Shown here in pieces: positions 8,857-16,270 of a stretch of DNA of 29,298 nucleotides. Under the pieces are notes generated by a model. The model saw only the letters and a program-made list of their open reading frames with translations. It ran no database searches and was not told where the DNA came from. Both the position numbers and the translations under genes were made by a program. Numbering within the stretch: the first letter of the stretch is position 1; the number at the start of each line of letters is the position of its first letter. The DNA is from DASXRU01 sp039933315 (GTDB lineage Bacteria; Acidobacteriota; Blastocatellia; Pyrinomonadales; Pyrinomonadaceae), in contig JBDTOI010000036.1 of NCBI GenBank assembly GCA_039933315.1, forward strand, positions 1-29,298, read 5' to 3'.

Positions 8857-9242
8857 TGCTGGTAACAGATCGTTCTTGAATTAGGTTCACACTCTCGAGG
8901 TTTCGCGGTCCGCACGAACGCCCCGGCAGTGATGCGTGCGTTGATCGCAGCCTGCTTGCTTGACACGTTGTCATTCAGGCGTGTAAATTGCCCCCCGATC
9001 TGGTCAAGCGGCCGGTGATAGTCGGATCAAGCGGGTGACTACGGGCACGAACGGAAATCGAAACATTTAACCTCCTTTTCCATCTTCCAGCGGCTCGCAT
9101 CCTCGCATCTAGTTCTTATTAATCCGACGCATCGCAAAACGGATCCAGGCGGCACTCTAAACGGTGATCGTCATGGCAACCTGAGACCGGATGCGGCGCC
9201 AGTATTCTGACGCCAAAGGATCGTTGTTCGACAGGAGTCTGC
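8857..9242. other. Intergenic region and leader before rpsA
   Basis: About 385 bases without a credible gene. It contains a probable promoter at 8960-8989 and then a leader of around 245 bases. The leader includes CCTCCTT at 9071-9077, which resembles the anti-Shine-Dalgarno end of 16S rRNA, and ends in an AGGAG ribosome-binding site at 9233-9237. S1 leaders are commonly sites of autoregulation in other bacteria, but no conserved structure is recognisable here by eye. Confidence 0.5.
8960..8989 (+). promoter_or_regulatory. Probable sigma-70 promoter for rpsA
   Basis: A full-consensus TTGACA at 8960-8965 is followed by a weaker -10. TGTAAA at 8982-8987 (16-base spacer) and TAAATT at 8984-8989 (18-base spacer) each match four of six positions. 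It is the only good -35 in the gap before the S1 gene. Confidence 0.5.
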
Positions 9243-11315
9243 ATGTCCACCGAAGAAACCGCGTCGCCAGACGACGCTAACACTAACCAATCAACTGGCG
9301 AGGAATCGACTTCGCCAAAAACACCCGAAACAATCAGTTCCACCGCCGCGCCGGCGCCGGCTCCAAATGAGGGGAGGAGTGCGGCCACCGCCGCCACACC
9401 CGCTACCTCTGCTGCGGAGGATCAAGGTGATGACGACAACGAACAATCGCGTTCTGCTGGTGACGTTGACTTCGGTCAATTGCTCGATCAGTTCGAGCAA
9501 GAACAGGCCGCCTTCCAGGAAGGCGAGGTGGTGCGCGGCACAGTCGTCGGCATTACTGAACGCGGTGTAGTTATTGATTTCGGCTACAAATCGGAAGGCA
9601 TCGTAAATCCCGCTGAATTCACTGAGAACGGCCAGCTAACCGTAAAGCGTGGCGACGAAGTGGACGTGCTGGTGAAAAGCATGGAAACCCATGAAGGCTT
9701 TCCTGTCCTTTCACGCGCAGACGCCGTACGCATGAAGGCCTGGGATGACCTGGAAAAGGCTTACAACGAAGGTACTGCTGTAAAGGGCCGCATCATCGAG
9801 CGGATAAAGGGAGGCCTGCGCGTCGATGTGGACGGCATCGCGGCGTTTCTGCCGGGATCTCAGGTAGACACCCGACCGGTGCGGAACCTTGACAGCCTGC
9901 GTAACCAGGAAATCGAGGCCAAGGTAATCAAGCTCAACCGCAAGCGCTCAAACGTCGTTCTTTCCCGCAAGGCCGTGTTGGAAGATCAGAATGCGGATCG
10001 CAAGGGACAGACGCTGGGCCAAATTGAGGAAGACATCATAGTGGAAGGTCAGATTAAGAATCTGACGGACTACGGCGCGTTTGTAGATCTCGGCGGCATC
10101 GATGGCCTGTTGCATGTGACGGACATGTCCTGGGGGCGCCTGCAGAGCCCTGCGGATCTCTTTAGAGTTGGTGATACCGTTCAGGTAAAGGTGCTGAAGT
10201 TCGACCGCGAGCGCGAGCGAGTTTCGCTTGGTTATAAACAGTTGCTGCCGGATCCCTGGGGAAGCATTGAAGAGCGATTCCCAATTAGCAAGCAGTTGAA
10301 CGGCAAAGTGGCCAGCGTTACTGACTATGGCGCGTTCATTGAACTGGAACCTGGCGTTGAAGGATTGGTCCATGTTTCCGAAATGAGCTGGTCCAAACGC
10401 GTTAAGCATCCCAGCAAACTTGTGAACCCGGGCGACGATGTCATAGTTGAGGTCCTGAGCATAGATCCGAAGGCCCGCCGCATCAGCCTGGGAATGAAGC
10501 AGGTGCAGGACAATCCCTGGCAAACTCTTAATGAACGTTACCAGGTGGGCTCCCGAATTCAGGGACGAGTTCGTAACCTGACTGACTTCGGCGCCTTCAT
10601 TGAAGTCGAGGACGGAGTGGATGGTCTGGTCCACGTGTCCGACATTTCATGGTCTCGCCGCATCAAGCATCCGGGGGAAGTACTGAAGAAAGGTCAGGAG
10701 ATCGAGGCTGTCGTCACCAGCATTGACGCCGAGAATCGGCGCCTGTCGCTTTCACTTAAGGACTTGCAACCGAATGCCTGGGATCGCTTCGTCGAAGCTC
10801 ACAAGCCAGGAGATGTGGTCAAGGGCAAGATCGCGCGCTTTGCAAATTTTGGCGCCTTCGTCGAGCTCGATGACAATCTCGAGGGTTTGTGCCACATCTC
10901 GGAACTCTCAGAAGAGAGAGTGGCGAAACCTTCGGACATAGTTGAGTTAGGCCAGGAAATGGATTTTAAGGTTCTTCGCATTGATCCCGAGAACCGCCGC
11001 ATCGGCCTTTCCGCGCGGGCGGTAGGCAGGGAAGACGAACCAGTGATCAATACCAAGACTTATTCCTCACAGGTGGGTAGCGGAATGGCCTCGCTGGGTG
11101 AATTAGCCGACTTTGGCATGAACCGGAATGCGCCAGCCGAAACCCCTGAACCGGTGCGAGCAGAATCGGCGGCACCGGCGGAAGCCAGCTCAAGCGAAGG
11201 CTCCGAACCCGAGGCGGACGAAGAGCCCAAGTCCCAGGCGGACGAGGAGCCCAAGTCCCAGGCGGACGAAGAGCCCAAGTCCCAGGCGAACTCGGGCGAA
11301 GCCTCAGAATCATAA
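9243..11315 (+). CDS. rpsA: 30S ribosomal protein S1
   Basis: An mRNA-binding ribosomal protein needed for translation initiation on structured leaders. Six S1 (OB-fold) domains are visible at about residues 95-163, 177-246, 262-332, 349-420, 435-508 and 523-593. The last four carry the classic signatures such as DYGAFVDLGGIDGLLHVTDMSW, DYGAFIELEPGVEGLVHVSEMSW and DFGAFIEVEDGVDGLVHVSDISW (each quoted only in part of the domain). Six domains match the full-length proteobacterial arrangement. At 690 residues it is longer than the usual 550-580, because of a Ser/Thr/Ala/Glu-rich, low-complexity N-terminus of about 90 residues and an acidic tail of about 95 residues that ends in three copies of ADEEPKSQ. 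The ATG at 9243 follows AGGAG by five bases. HU and HIT genes follow. Confidence 0.93.
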   Translation: MSTEETASPDDANTNQSTGEESTSPKTPETISSTAAPAPAPNEGRSAATAATPATSAAEDQGDDDNEQSRSAGDVDFGQLLDQFEQEQAAFQEGEVVRGTVVGITERGVVIDFGYKSEGIVNPAEFTENGQLTVKRGDEVDVLVKSMETHEGFPVLSRADAVRMKAWDDLEKAYNEGTAVKGRIIERIKGGLRVDVDGIAAFLPGSQVDTRPVRNLDSLRNQEIEAKVIKLNRKRSNVVLSRKAVLEDQNADRKGQTLGQIEEDIIVEGQIKNLTDYGAFVDLGGIDGLLHVTDMSWGRLQSPADLFRVGDTVQVKVLKFDRERERVSLGYKQLLPDPWGSIEERFPISKQLNGKVASVTDYGAFIELEPGVEGLVHVSEMSWSKRVKHPSKLVNPGDDVIVEVLSIDPKARRISLGMKQVQDNPWQTLNERYQVGSRIQGRVRNLTDFGAFIEVEDGVDGLVHVSDISWSRRIKHPGEVLKKGQEIEAVVTSIDAENRRLSLSLKDLQPNAWDRFVEAHKPGDVVKGKIARFANFGAFVELDDNLEGLCHISELSEERVAKPSDIVELGQEMDFKVLRIDPENRRIGLSARAVGREDEPVINTKTYSSQVGSGMASLGELADFGMNRNAPAETPEPVRAESAAPAEASSSEGSEPEADEEPKSQADEEPKSQADEEPKSQANSGEASES
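11214..11285 (+). repeat. Three tandem 24-base repeats at the 3' end of rpsA
   Basis: Units at 11214-11237, 11238-11261 and 11262-11285 are nearly identical (one A/G difference in the middle unit) and each encode ADEEPKSQ. The near-identity at DNA level, including third positions, indicates recent slippage duplication. Copy number may therefore vary between strains. Confidence 0.9.
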
Positions 11316-11522
11316 TTGCCCCCCAAACTCGCGGTGGCTTAAGCAAACTGGACCTCGCTCAGATCCGGGGATCCGCCGGCTCCTCATTGGGTCCCTTGCC
11401 CGGCCGAAGCCGAGTCTGGTAATGTACGGGTCACGAAGTCCTTTCCCGTGAAACGCTTGCAGGATTTTCAGCAGTTGTTCGTACTTGGGTAAATCCTTCG
11501 TCAAGAACACCGAGGTGACGGT

Positions 11523-11861
11523 ATGACTAAAGCTGAACTGGTTGAAGACGTAGCGCGAGCAGCCGAGCTCACAAAGAAAGACGCCGAGCGGCTGGTCGAG
11601 ATCGTCTTCGAGAGCATTATCGAAACCCTGAATCAGGGCGAGAAAATCGAATTGCGCGGGTTTGGCAGTTTTCGCGTTCGGGAACGTGGCGCGCGGCGGG
11701 GCCGGAACCCCAAGACCGGCGACCCCGTCAGTATCCCAGCCAAGCGTGTCCCGTACTTTAAGCCCGGCAAGGAACTAAAGGAACTAATCAACGAAGATAG
11801 CGTCCCTTCCTCTTCAGCCTTTTCGTCCCTCGACACTGATCGCAGACCCCCCATCATGTAA
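11523..11861 (+). CDS. HU/IHF-family nucleoid DNA-binding protein
   Basis: A small dimeric DNA-bending protein of the bacterial nucleoid. The 112-residue product has the whole family fold: the N-terminal helices MTKAELVEDVARAAELTKKDAERLVEIVF (first part), the conserved turn IELRGFGSFRVRERGAR, and the DNA-arm region RRGRNPKTGDPVSIPAKRVPYFKPGKELKE (in part), including the RNPKTG and P-x-x-K-P-x-F-x-P-G-K hallmarks. The sequence is closer to IHF-type proteins (RRGRNPKTG, FKPGKEL) than to HU, but the subunit type cannot be settled. It carries about 18 extra Ser/Pro/Asp-rich residues after the fold. GAGGTG five bases before the ATG is a good ribosome-binding site. It lies 207 bases after rpsA and 29 bases before the HIT gene, so it probably shares a transcript with the latter. 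Confidence 0.92.
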   Translation: MTKAELVEDVARAAELTKKDAERLVEIVFESIIETLNQGEKIELRGFGSFRVRERGARRGRNPKTGDPVSIPAKRVPYFKPGKELKELINEDSVPSSSAFSSLDTDRRPPIM

Positions 11862-11890
11862 ACGGTACCCGCATTAAAGGGTGAACAGCG

Positions 11891-12382
11891 TTGGAAACAC
11901 TATGGAGTCCCTGGCGTTACGAATACCTTACTTCAAGCGGAAGTGAAAAGCCGGATCCCTCTGCCTGCGTTTTTTGCCAACTGCATCAGAACGAAAGCGA
12001 CGACGAAAGCAAATTCATACTGCGCCGCGGGGACCACAACTTTGTAGTCCTCAATTTGTATCCCTACATCAGCGGCCATCTTCTGATTATTCCTTACGCC
12101 CACCTCGGGGAGTTCGATTCTGCCCCCAAGGAAACTACAGACGAACTGATGGATTTGACCAAGCTCTGTCAGGCGGCGCTGCGCGAAGTATACCGGCCAC
12201 AGGGATACAACCTGGGAATGAATCTGGGACGTCCGGCCGGCGCCGGCATCGCCGACCATATTCATATGCACATCATGCCGCGTTGGACGGGAGACACCAA
12301 CTTCATGTCTACGGTAGGCGAGACACGAGTCATTCCCGAAGATCTGCCTACTACCTACCGCAAGCTCCGCGACAAGTTGTAA
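11891..12382 (+). CDS. HIT-family nucleotide hydrolase or Ap4A phosphorylase-like protein
   Basis: A 163-residue histidine-triad protein. The active-site motif HIHMHIMPR spans residues 123-131, with His125 the expected nucleophile that forms a nucleotidyl-histidine intermediate. The N-terminus METLWSPWRYEYL and the CVFC pair (Cys26, Cys29) match the subgroup often annotated as Ap4A phosphorylase or adenylylsulfate-phosphorylase-like, found widely in Acidobacteriota, Actinobacteria and cyanobacteria. The substrate is most likely a dinucleoside polyphosphate or another nucleotide adduct, but this is not proven by sequence. The start is a TTG. The family's conserved LWSPWR begins four residues later, and AAGGGTGA lies at good spacing, so the unusual start is well supported. 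The gene ends 12 bases from the convergent PgpH-like gene. Confidence 0.88.
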   Translation: METLWSPWRYEYLTSSGSEKPDPSACVFCQLHQNESDDESKFILRRGDHNFVVLNLYPYISGHLLIIPYAHLGEFDSAPKETTDELMDLTKLCQAALREVYRPQGYNLGMNLGRPAGAGIADHIHMHIMPRWTGDTNFMSTVGETRVIPEDLPTTYRKLRDKL

Positions 12383-12394
12383 AGCCTCACTTGT

Positions 12395-14077
12395 TTAGTC
12401 CTTAGTCACAGACTTGCCTGAGAGGGCCTCGTCTTCGACTTCACCACTTTGATTGATAGGGATCTCGGAAGGTGTGCCGTACGTTGCGCCTCGCCTTTTC
12501 GACGCTTGTGAATTACCTCCCGCTTGGGGGAGAGGGCCGGTCACCGGCGGAGGGTTAAAGCCAGGATAGTCTATGCGGGCGTGGTAGATGGCGGTCAGAG
12601 CGGAAATAATCGATTCTCGAATGGTGGTCAACTCTCGCAGAGTGATATCGCACTCATCCAACTGGCCGTCGCTAATCACCGCATCAAGTATTTTCATCAC
12701 TATGGTGCGAATGCTTTCCGGATCCGGACGCGCCAGCGAACGGGCGGCAGCCTCACAAGAGTCTGCCAGCATCATGATGGCCGTCTCCTTGAATTGCGGC
12801 TTGGGTCCGGGATAGCGAAACTCAGCCTCGTCTATATGCTCGCCTGGTTTGGCCTCGACCTGTGCTTTGCGCAGAAAGAAGTGCAACGTTCTGGTGCCGT
12901 GATGCTGCGTGATAAAGTCCGCAACGCGGGCGGGCAGCCCAATCTCTTTTGCCAATCTCAACCCGTAGGTTACATGGCTGGTGATAATGCGCGCGCTCTG
13001 GGTTGGCTTCAAGCGATCGTGAGGGTTACGGTCGTGCTGGTTCTCAACAAAATAGTCAGGAGCCGCCACTTTGCCAATGTCGTGGTAAAGAGCCCCGATA
13101 CGGGCCAGCAGGGGATTGGCCCCCACCGCCCGGCATGCCTCTTCGGCAAGCTGACCCACTGCATGAGAATGTTGGTTGGTTCCTGGCGCCCGCAAGGCGA
13201 GCTGACCTAAAGCGGGCAGATCGGCATTGGAAAGCTCCAGCAGTTTTACATCAGTCAGAATCCCGAATAGCGACTCATTAATCGGCAGCCCTCCGGCCGT
13301 GAAGATTGTGGTGAACAACCCACTCGCCACGCCGCAGGCCAACGCCAGAAGTACGGTGCGCCACGTCAGCGCATCCTGGGCATAGGCAATCAATGCCAAC
13401 GCGGTCACAGCGTTCACGGCGCCGGCGAATAATCCCGCCATTGTCACTGACTGTCGTTCGCGATAGCGCCCAATCCCATATATTGCGGCGGCGCAGGAAA
13501 TCATCGCGTACATCGCGATCTGTATGCCATTGGGGGCTAGCAGTCCGGCAAAGAAGGCGGTTATTAATCCTGTGATCAAGGCGAGTTGCGTATCCACGAG
13601 CAGACAGACCAGTAGAGCGGCCGCGGCATACGGGACGGCAAAGTGCCAAATCGTGGCCTCGTTAAAAGGTGCCCGGGTGGTTTGCAGGGCGATGCCGTCT
13701 CCGAACATGAAACCCAGCCGCATGATAATCGTCTGTACCACCACCGCCGATCCTACCAGCGCAAAAGCCCTCTTATTGGAAAGTGAAAGACTAACCGTAA
13801 CGCTGCGATGTTCGGTGAATTTCCAGGCTACCGCATAGGTGGCTGCAATCAAGACGATAAGACCGAGCAACCCCTGTACGGGACGGTTGACGAATTCAGG
13901 ACGGTTGATAGTAGAAGGATTGACGAGCAGAAGGGTGGTCACTGCAACCAGGAAAGCAAACCCAATTCCAAACTGGAGCGTGGGCGATAGGCTGCGGAAG
14001 GGGCGCAGAAGGACTCCCAGAGCGGCGTCACGTAACGACGCCAGCGGGGAAGTGAAGCGCGGTCGTCGTCTGTTCAT
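12395..14077 (-). CDS. Membrane HD-domain phosphohydrolase, PgpH-like (probable c-di-AMP phosphodiesterase) lacking the ectodomain
   Basis: A 560-residue membrane protein. An N-terminal helix (about 36-52) is followed after only about 15 residues by a multi-helix membrane region (about 67-260, seven hydrophobic stretches) and then a cytoplasmic HD domain (about 295-490). Metal-binding positions are seen at His303/His305 (NQHSHAVG), His332-Asp333 (YHDIGK), His368 (TSHVTYG), His392-His393 (QHHGTRT) and Asp439 (LADSCEAAARS). This is the 7TMR-HD architecture of PgpH, which hydrolyses c-di-AMP. However, PgpH proteins normally carry a large extracytoplasmic 7TMR-HDED domain between the first and second membrane helices, and here it is absent. 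The C-terminal about 60 residues are low-complexity. The start codon overlaps the hflX stop by four bases (ATGA), so the two are translationally coupled. Confidence 0.85.
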   Translation of the reverse strand: MNRRRPRFTSPLASLRDAALGVLLRPFRSLSPTLQFGIGFAFLVAVTTLLLVNPSTINRPEFVNRPVQGLLGLIVLIAATYAVAWKFTEHRSVTVSLSLSNKRAFALVGSAVVVQTIIMRLGFMFGDGIALQTTRAPFNEATIWHFAVPYAAAALLVCLLVDTQLALITGLITAFFAGLLAPNGIQIAMYAMISCAAAIYGIGRYRERQSVTMAGLFAGAVNAVTALALIAYAQDALTWRTVLLALACGVASGLFTTIFTAGGLPINESLFGILTDVKLLELSNADLPALGQLALRAPGTNQHSHAVGQLAEEACRAVGANPLLARIGALYHDIGKVAAPDYFVENQHDRNPHDRLKPTQSARIITSHVTYGLRLAKEIGLPARVADFITQHHGTRTLHFFLRKAQVEAKPGEHIDEAEFRYPGPKPQFKETAIMMLADSCEAAARSLARPDPESIRTIVMKILDAVISDGQLDECDITLRELTTIRESIISALTAIYHARIDYPGFNPPPVTGPLPQAGGNSQASKRRGATYGTPSEIPINQSGEVEDEALSGKSVTKD

Positions 14078-15822
14078 GAGCTCTGCACCAATTCAAGTTC
14101 CGCATCGACAGCGTCGCCAGCATCAACAACGTTATCAGGCTGAGTATTCATCAGGTTTCGAGCCAGCAACGATCCGGCGCTCTCCAACAATGGTTTGAGC
14201 GTGTTAGCTTGCGCTGCCGAGATCGCGACGCATTCGCGCCCCGTCGCGCTCGAGACTCGCCGGACCATCCCCTCAACAACTGTGGAGTCCATCAGATCAG
14301 ATTTATTGAACACCACCAACCGCGGAATCTGATCCAGGTTGAGTTCGGCAAGCATCCGGTCAACGGATTCAATCTGTTGTTCCCAACGGGGATTGGCGGC
14401 ATCAATCAGGTGCATCAATAGGTTGCTGTCACTTATTTCCTCGAGCGTCGCGCGAAAGGCTGCGACCAGGCCGGGAGGTAAATCGCGTATGAATCCAACC
14501 GTGTCGTTGATGATTACTTCCTGCTCCCGCGGCAGTCTCAAGCGGCGGGAAGCAGGATCCAGGGTGGCGAACATTCGTTGCTCGGCCAGCACATTGCTGG
14601 ACGTCAGTTTATTCAAAAGAGTTGATTTGCCCGCGTTGGTATAGCCTACGATCGAAATGAGCGGAAGCTTTTGCCGGAGGCGCTCTTTGCGACGCTCAAA
14701 TCGCCGCCGGCGTTGAGTCTCAATCTCTTTCTCCAGACGATTAATACGGTCGCGAACCCGGCGGCGGTCTGTTTCCAGCTTCGTTTCACCCGGGCCCCGC
14801 CCGCCAATCCCACCGGCAAGGCGGGAAAAGGCCGAGTTTTGTCCGGTGATTAAGCGGGGCAGTAAATATTTTAGTTGGGCCAGTTCGACCTGAATCTTGC
14901 CTTCGCGGGACTGCGCTCGCTGCGCGAAAATATCCAGGATCAACTGCGCCCGATCGATGACTTTTAGATCTGTGGCTTCGGAAAGGGATCTGACTTGCGC
15001 CGGCTGCAACTCGCGATCGAACACAATCAGGTCAGCGCCAAGTTGCATCGCGCGGACCAGCAAGTCCTCCAGTTTGCCTCGTCCCAGTACCGTTCGCGGA
15101 TCTATGGCGGGGCGTTTTTGAATCATCTGATCCAGCACGACCACTCCGGCTGACGCAGCCAGCTCGCGTAGCTCAGCCATCGAGTCTTCAGCATCTGCCA
15201 GGGAACCACTCGTCACATTCACCAGGATCGCTCCTTCGCGATCGCCGGCCCGGCGGGCAGTACTACGGTTCCGCGCCATCTCTTCCTCAAGCGAAGTGAT
15301 TAGCGCAAGAAAGTCCACGTCCATTTGTGAAGGGGGCTTAGGCTCGAGAAAAGAAAAGTGCTCGCTTGTCTCGTTCACTCCGGGTTGATCCAATCTCGCT
15401 GGCAGCAGATGGGCCGCGCGAACCAAACCGGGCAACCCGGTACGCTCGTCGACATCAAGGGCTGTCATCAGGTCCAACCGCAGCAACGCCAGGTCAGTGA
15501 GATCGTCCTGAGTTAGTTCTTCGCCGCGCAGGTGCGTATGCACACAACGCAGCCCGCGAAAGCGATCCGCAGCCACACGCGAGCGTTTCAGATCAGGAAA
15601 CTCGATCCGGCGTGCGTCGCCGACTATCACATACTGGACATAACCCTTGCGATCAACGAGCACGCCGATTTGCCTGCCGGTTTCATGCGACAACTCAGTC
15701 AACTGGCGCGCGAACTCCGGCGTCACAATCTGGTGTGGCGCAATGCGTCGCGTATAAAGCTTTTCTATGCGTCGCAGTTGATTAGGCTTTAGGCCCTGTC
15801 GATTCCCCAGCGCGTTATGAAT
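14074..15822 (-). CDS. hflX: Ribosome-associated GTPase HflX (long form), apparent AUU start
   Basis: HflX splits or rescues stalled ribosomes under stress. From the AUU at 15822 the protein has 582 residues. Key segments are the N-terminal HflX domain, the glycine-rich GGIGGRGPGE motif (about 338-346), the G1 P-loop GYTNAGKST (about 393-401), the G3 region DTVGFIRDLP and the G4 motif NKSD. About 150 residues at the N-terminus form the extra domain of long-form HflX. The first ATG/GTG-type start is a GTG at 15726, but the frame continues upstream with family-like sequence (GNRQGLKPNQLRRIEKLY, then TRRIAPHQIVTPE). No ATG, GTG or TTG exists between there and the upstream stop. An ATT at 15820-15822 sits six bases after a perfect GGAGG (15829-15833), so it is my preferred start. 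Confidence 0.9.
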   Translation of the reverse strand: MHNALGNRQGLKPNQLRRIEKLYTRRIAPHQIVTPEFARQLTELSHETGRQIGVLVDRKGYVQYVIVGDARRIEFPDLKRSRVAADRFRGLRCVHTHLRGEELTQDDLTDLALLRLDLMTALDVDERTGLPGLVRAAHLLPARLDQPGVNETSEHFSFLEPKPPSQMDVDFLALITSLEEEMARNRSTARRAGDREGAILVNVTSGSLADAEDSMAELRELAASAGVVVLDQMIQKRPAIDPRTVLGRGKLEDLLVRAMQLGADLIVFDRELQPAQVRSLSEATDLKVIDRAQLILDIFAQRAQSREGKIQVELAQLKYLLPRLITGQNSAFSRLAGGIGGRGPGETKLETDRRRVRDRINRLEKEIETQRRRRFERRKERLRQKLPLISIVGYTNAGKSTLLNKLTSSNVLAEQRMFATLDPASRRLRLPREQEVIINDTVGFIRDLPPGLVAAFRATLEEISDSNLLMHLIDAANPRWEQQIESVDRMLAELNLDQIPRLVVFNKSDLMDSTVVEGMVRRVSSATGRECVAISAAQANTLKPLLESAGSLLARNLMNTQPDNVVDAGDAVDAELELVQSS

Positions 15823-15828
15823 AGCGGA

Positions 15829-15833
15829 CCTCC
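15829..15833 (-). promoter_or_regulatory. Ribosome-binding site pointing to an AUU start for hflX
   Basis: GGAGG on the minus strand, six bases upstream of an in-frame ATT at 15822. The nearest other candidate codons in frame are a CTG about 18 bases away and a GTG about 100 bases away, neither with its own Shine-Dalgarno. This spacing is what decides the start. Confidence 0.7.
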
Positions 15834-16109
15834 GGCGTGTTGGTTTTCATTCCTGGGACGTTGCCGAAGGCGCAATCCGGGCGATGAGGATGCACAACTC
15901 CCGTCGGATCTAGCGATGTTTTATTGAGAAGGCTGAACTTGCAGGAAGAGGGAAGCGAGCGATGGATCACGGACGCTGGTTCGATCCCTTTGTTATTGCT
16001 ATGCGACGCAAAGTCGCCTGGCCGCTTGAGCATTAGATCGAGGTCAGGCATTTACGCTAGTGCAAAACCCGGCGTTGCTGTAGCTCTGAGATGCCTTTGA
16101 CCGCAGCGG

Positions 16110-16118
16110 ATTATAACA
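16110..16118 (-). promoter_or_regulatory. Extended -10 promoter element for hflX
   Basis: Read on the minus strand this is TGTTATAAT: a perfect TATAAT preceded by TGn, the extended -10 consensus, which can work without a good -35. None is seen 17 bases upstream. Transcription would start near 16103 and give hflX a leader of about 280 bases. Confidence 0.5.
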
Positions 16119-16176
16119 TAGGCAATCAAGTCAGGGGATTGTCCCGGCGCGAACGTAAGGTCCGGATAGCGCTGAT

Positions 16177-16205
16177 TAGACATGCTCCATGCGAGACTCT
16201 ATGAT
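16177..16205 (+). promoter_or_regulatory. Sigma-70 promoter for the TIG/NHL gene
   Basis: TAGACA at 16177-16182 (five of six) and TATGAT at 16200-16205 (five of six) are separated by exactly 17 bases. Transcription would begin near 16212, which leaves no room for a ribosome-binding site before the in-frame TTG at 16214. This favours the ATG at 16271 as the real start. Confidence 0.6.
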
Positions 16206-16270
16206 GACAATCTTTGCAAGGTATAGCCGAGTGGCAAGGAGCCCTGGTAGAGCTACCGAAGGTCCCAGTT

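Larger units (their letters stand above)
15823..16270. other. Divergent intergenic region between hflX and the TIG/NHL gene
   Basis: About 450 bases with no credible gene. It contains the hflX ribosome-binding site (15829-15833), an extended -10 promoter element on the minus strand at 16110-16118 and a -35/-10 pair on the plus strand at 16177-16205. A 78-codon minus-strand frame (15815-16051) overlaps the hflX start and shows no family features. It would lie inside the hflX leader and is probably not translated, though a leader peptide cannot be excluded. Confidence 0.55.

Noticed and set aside
9948..10634. 228-codon open frame on the minus strand
   Set aside because: It is antisense to the S1 domains of rpsA and produced by their repeated codon pattern.
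12524..13210. 228-codon open frame on the plus strand
   Set aside because: It is antisense to the HD domain of the PgpH-like gene, whose metal-binding residues are intact.
15815..16051. 78-codon minus-strand frame in the hflX leader
   Set aside because: It overlaps the hflX start, has no Shine-Dalgarno or family features, and is probably untranslated. A leader peptide cannot be fully excluded.
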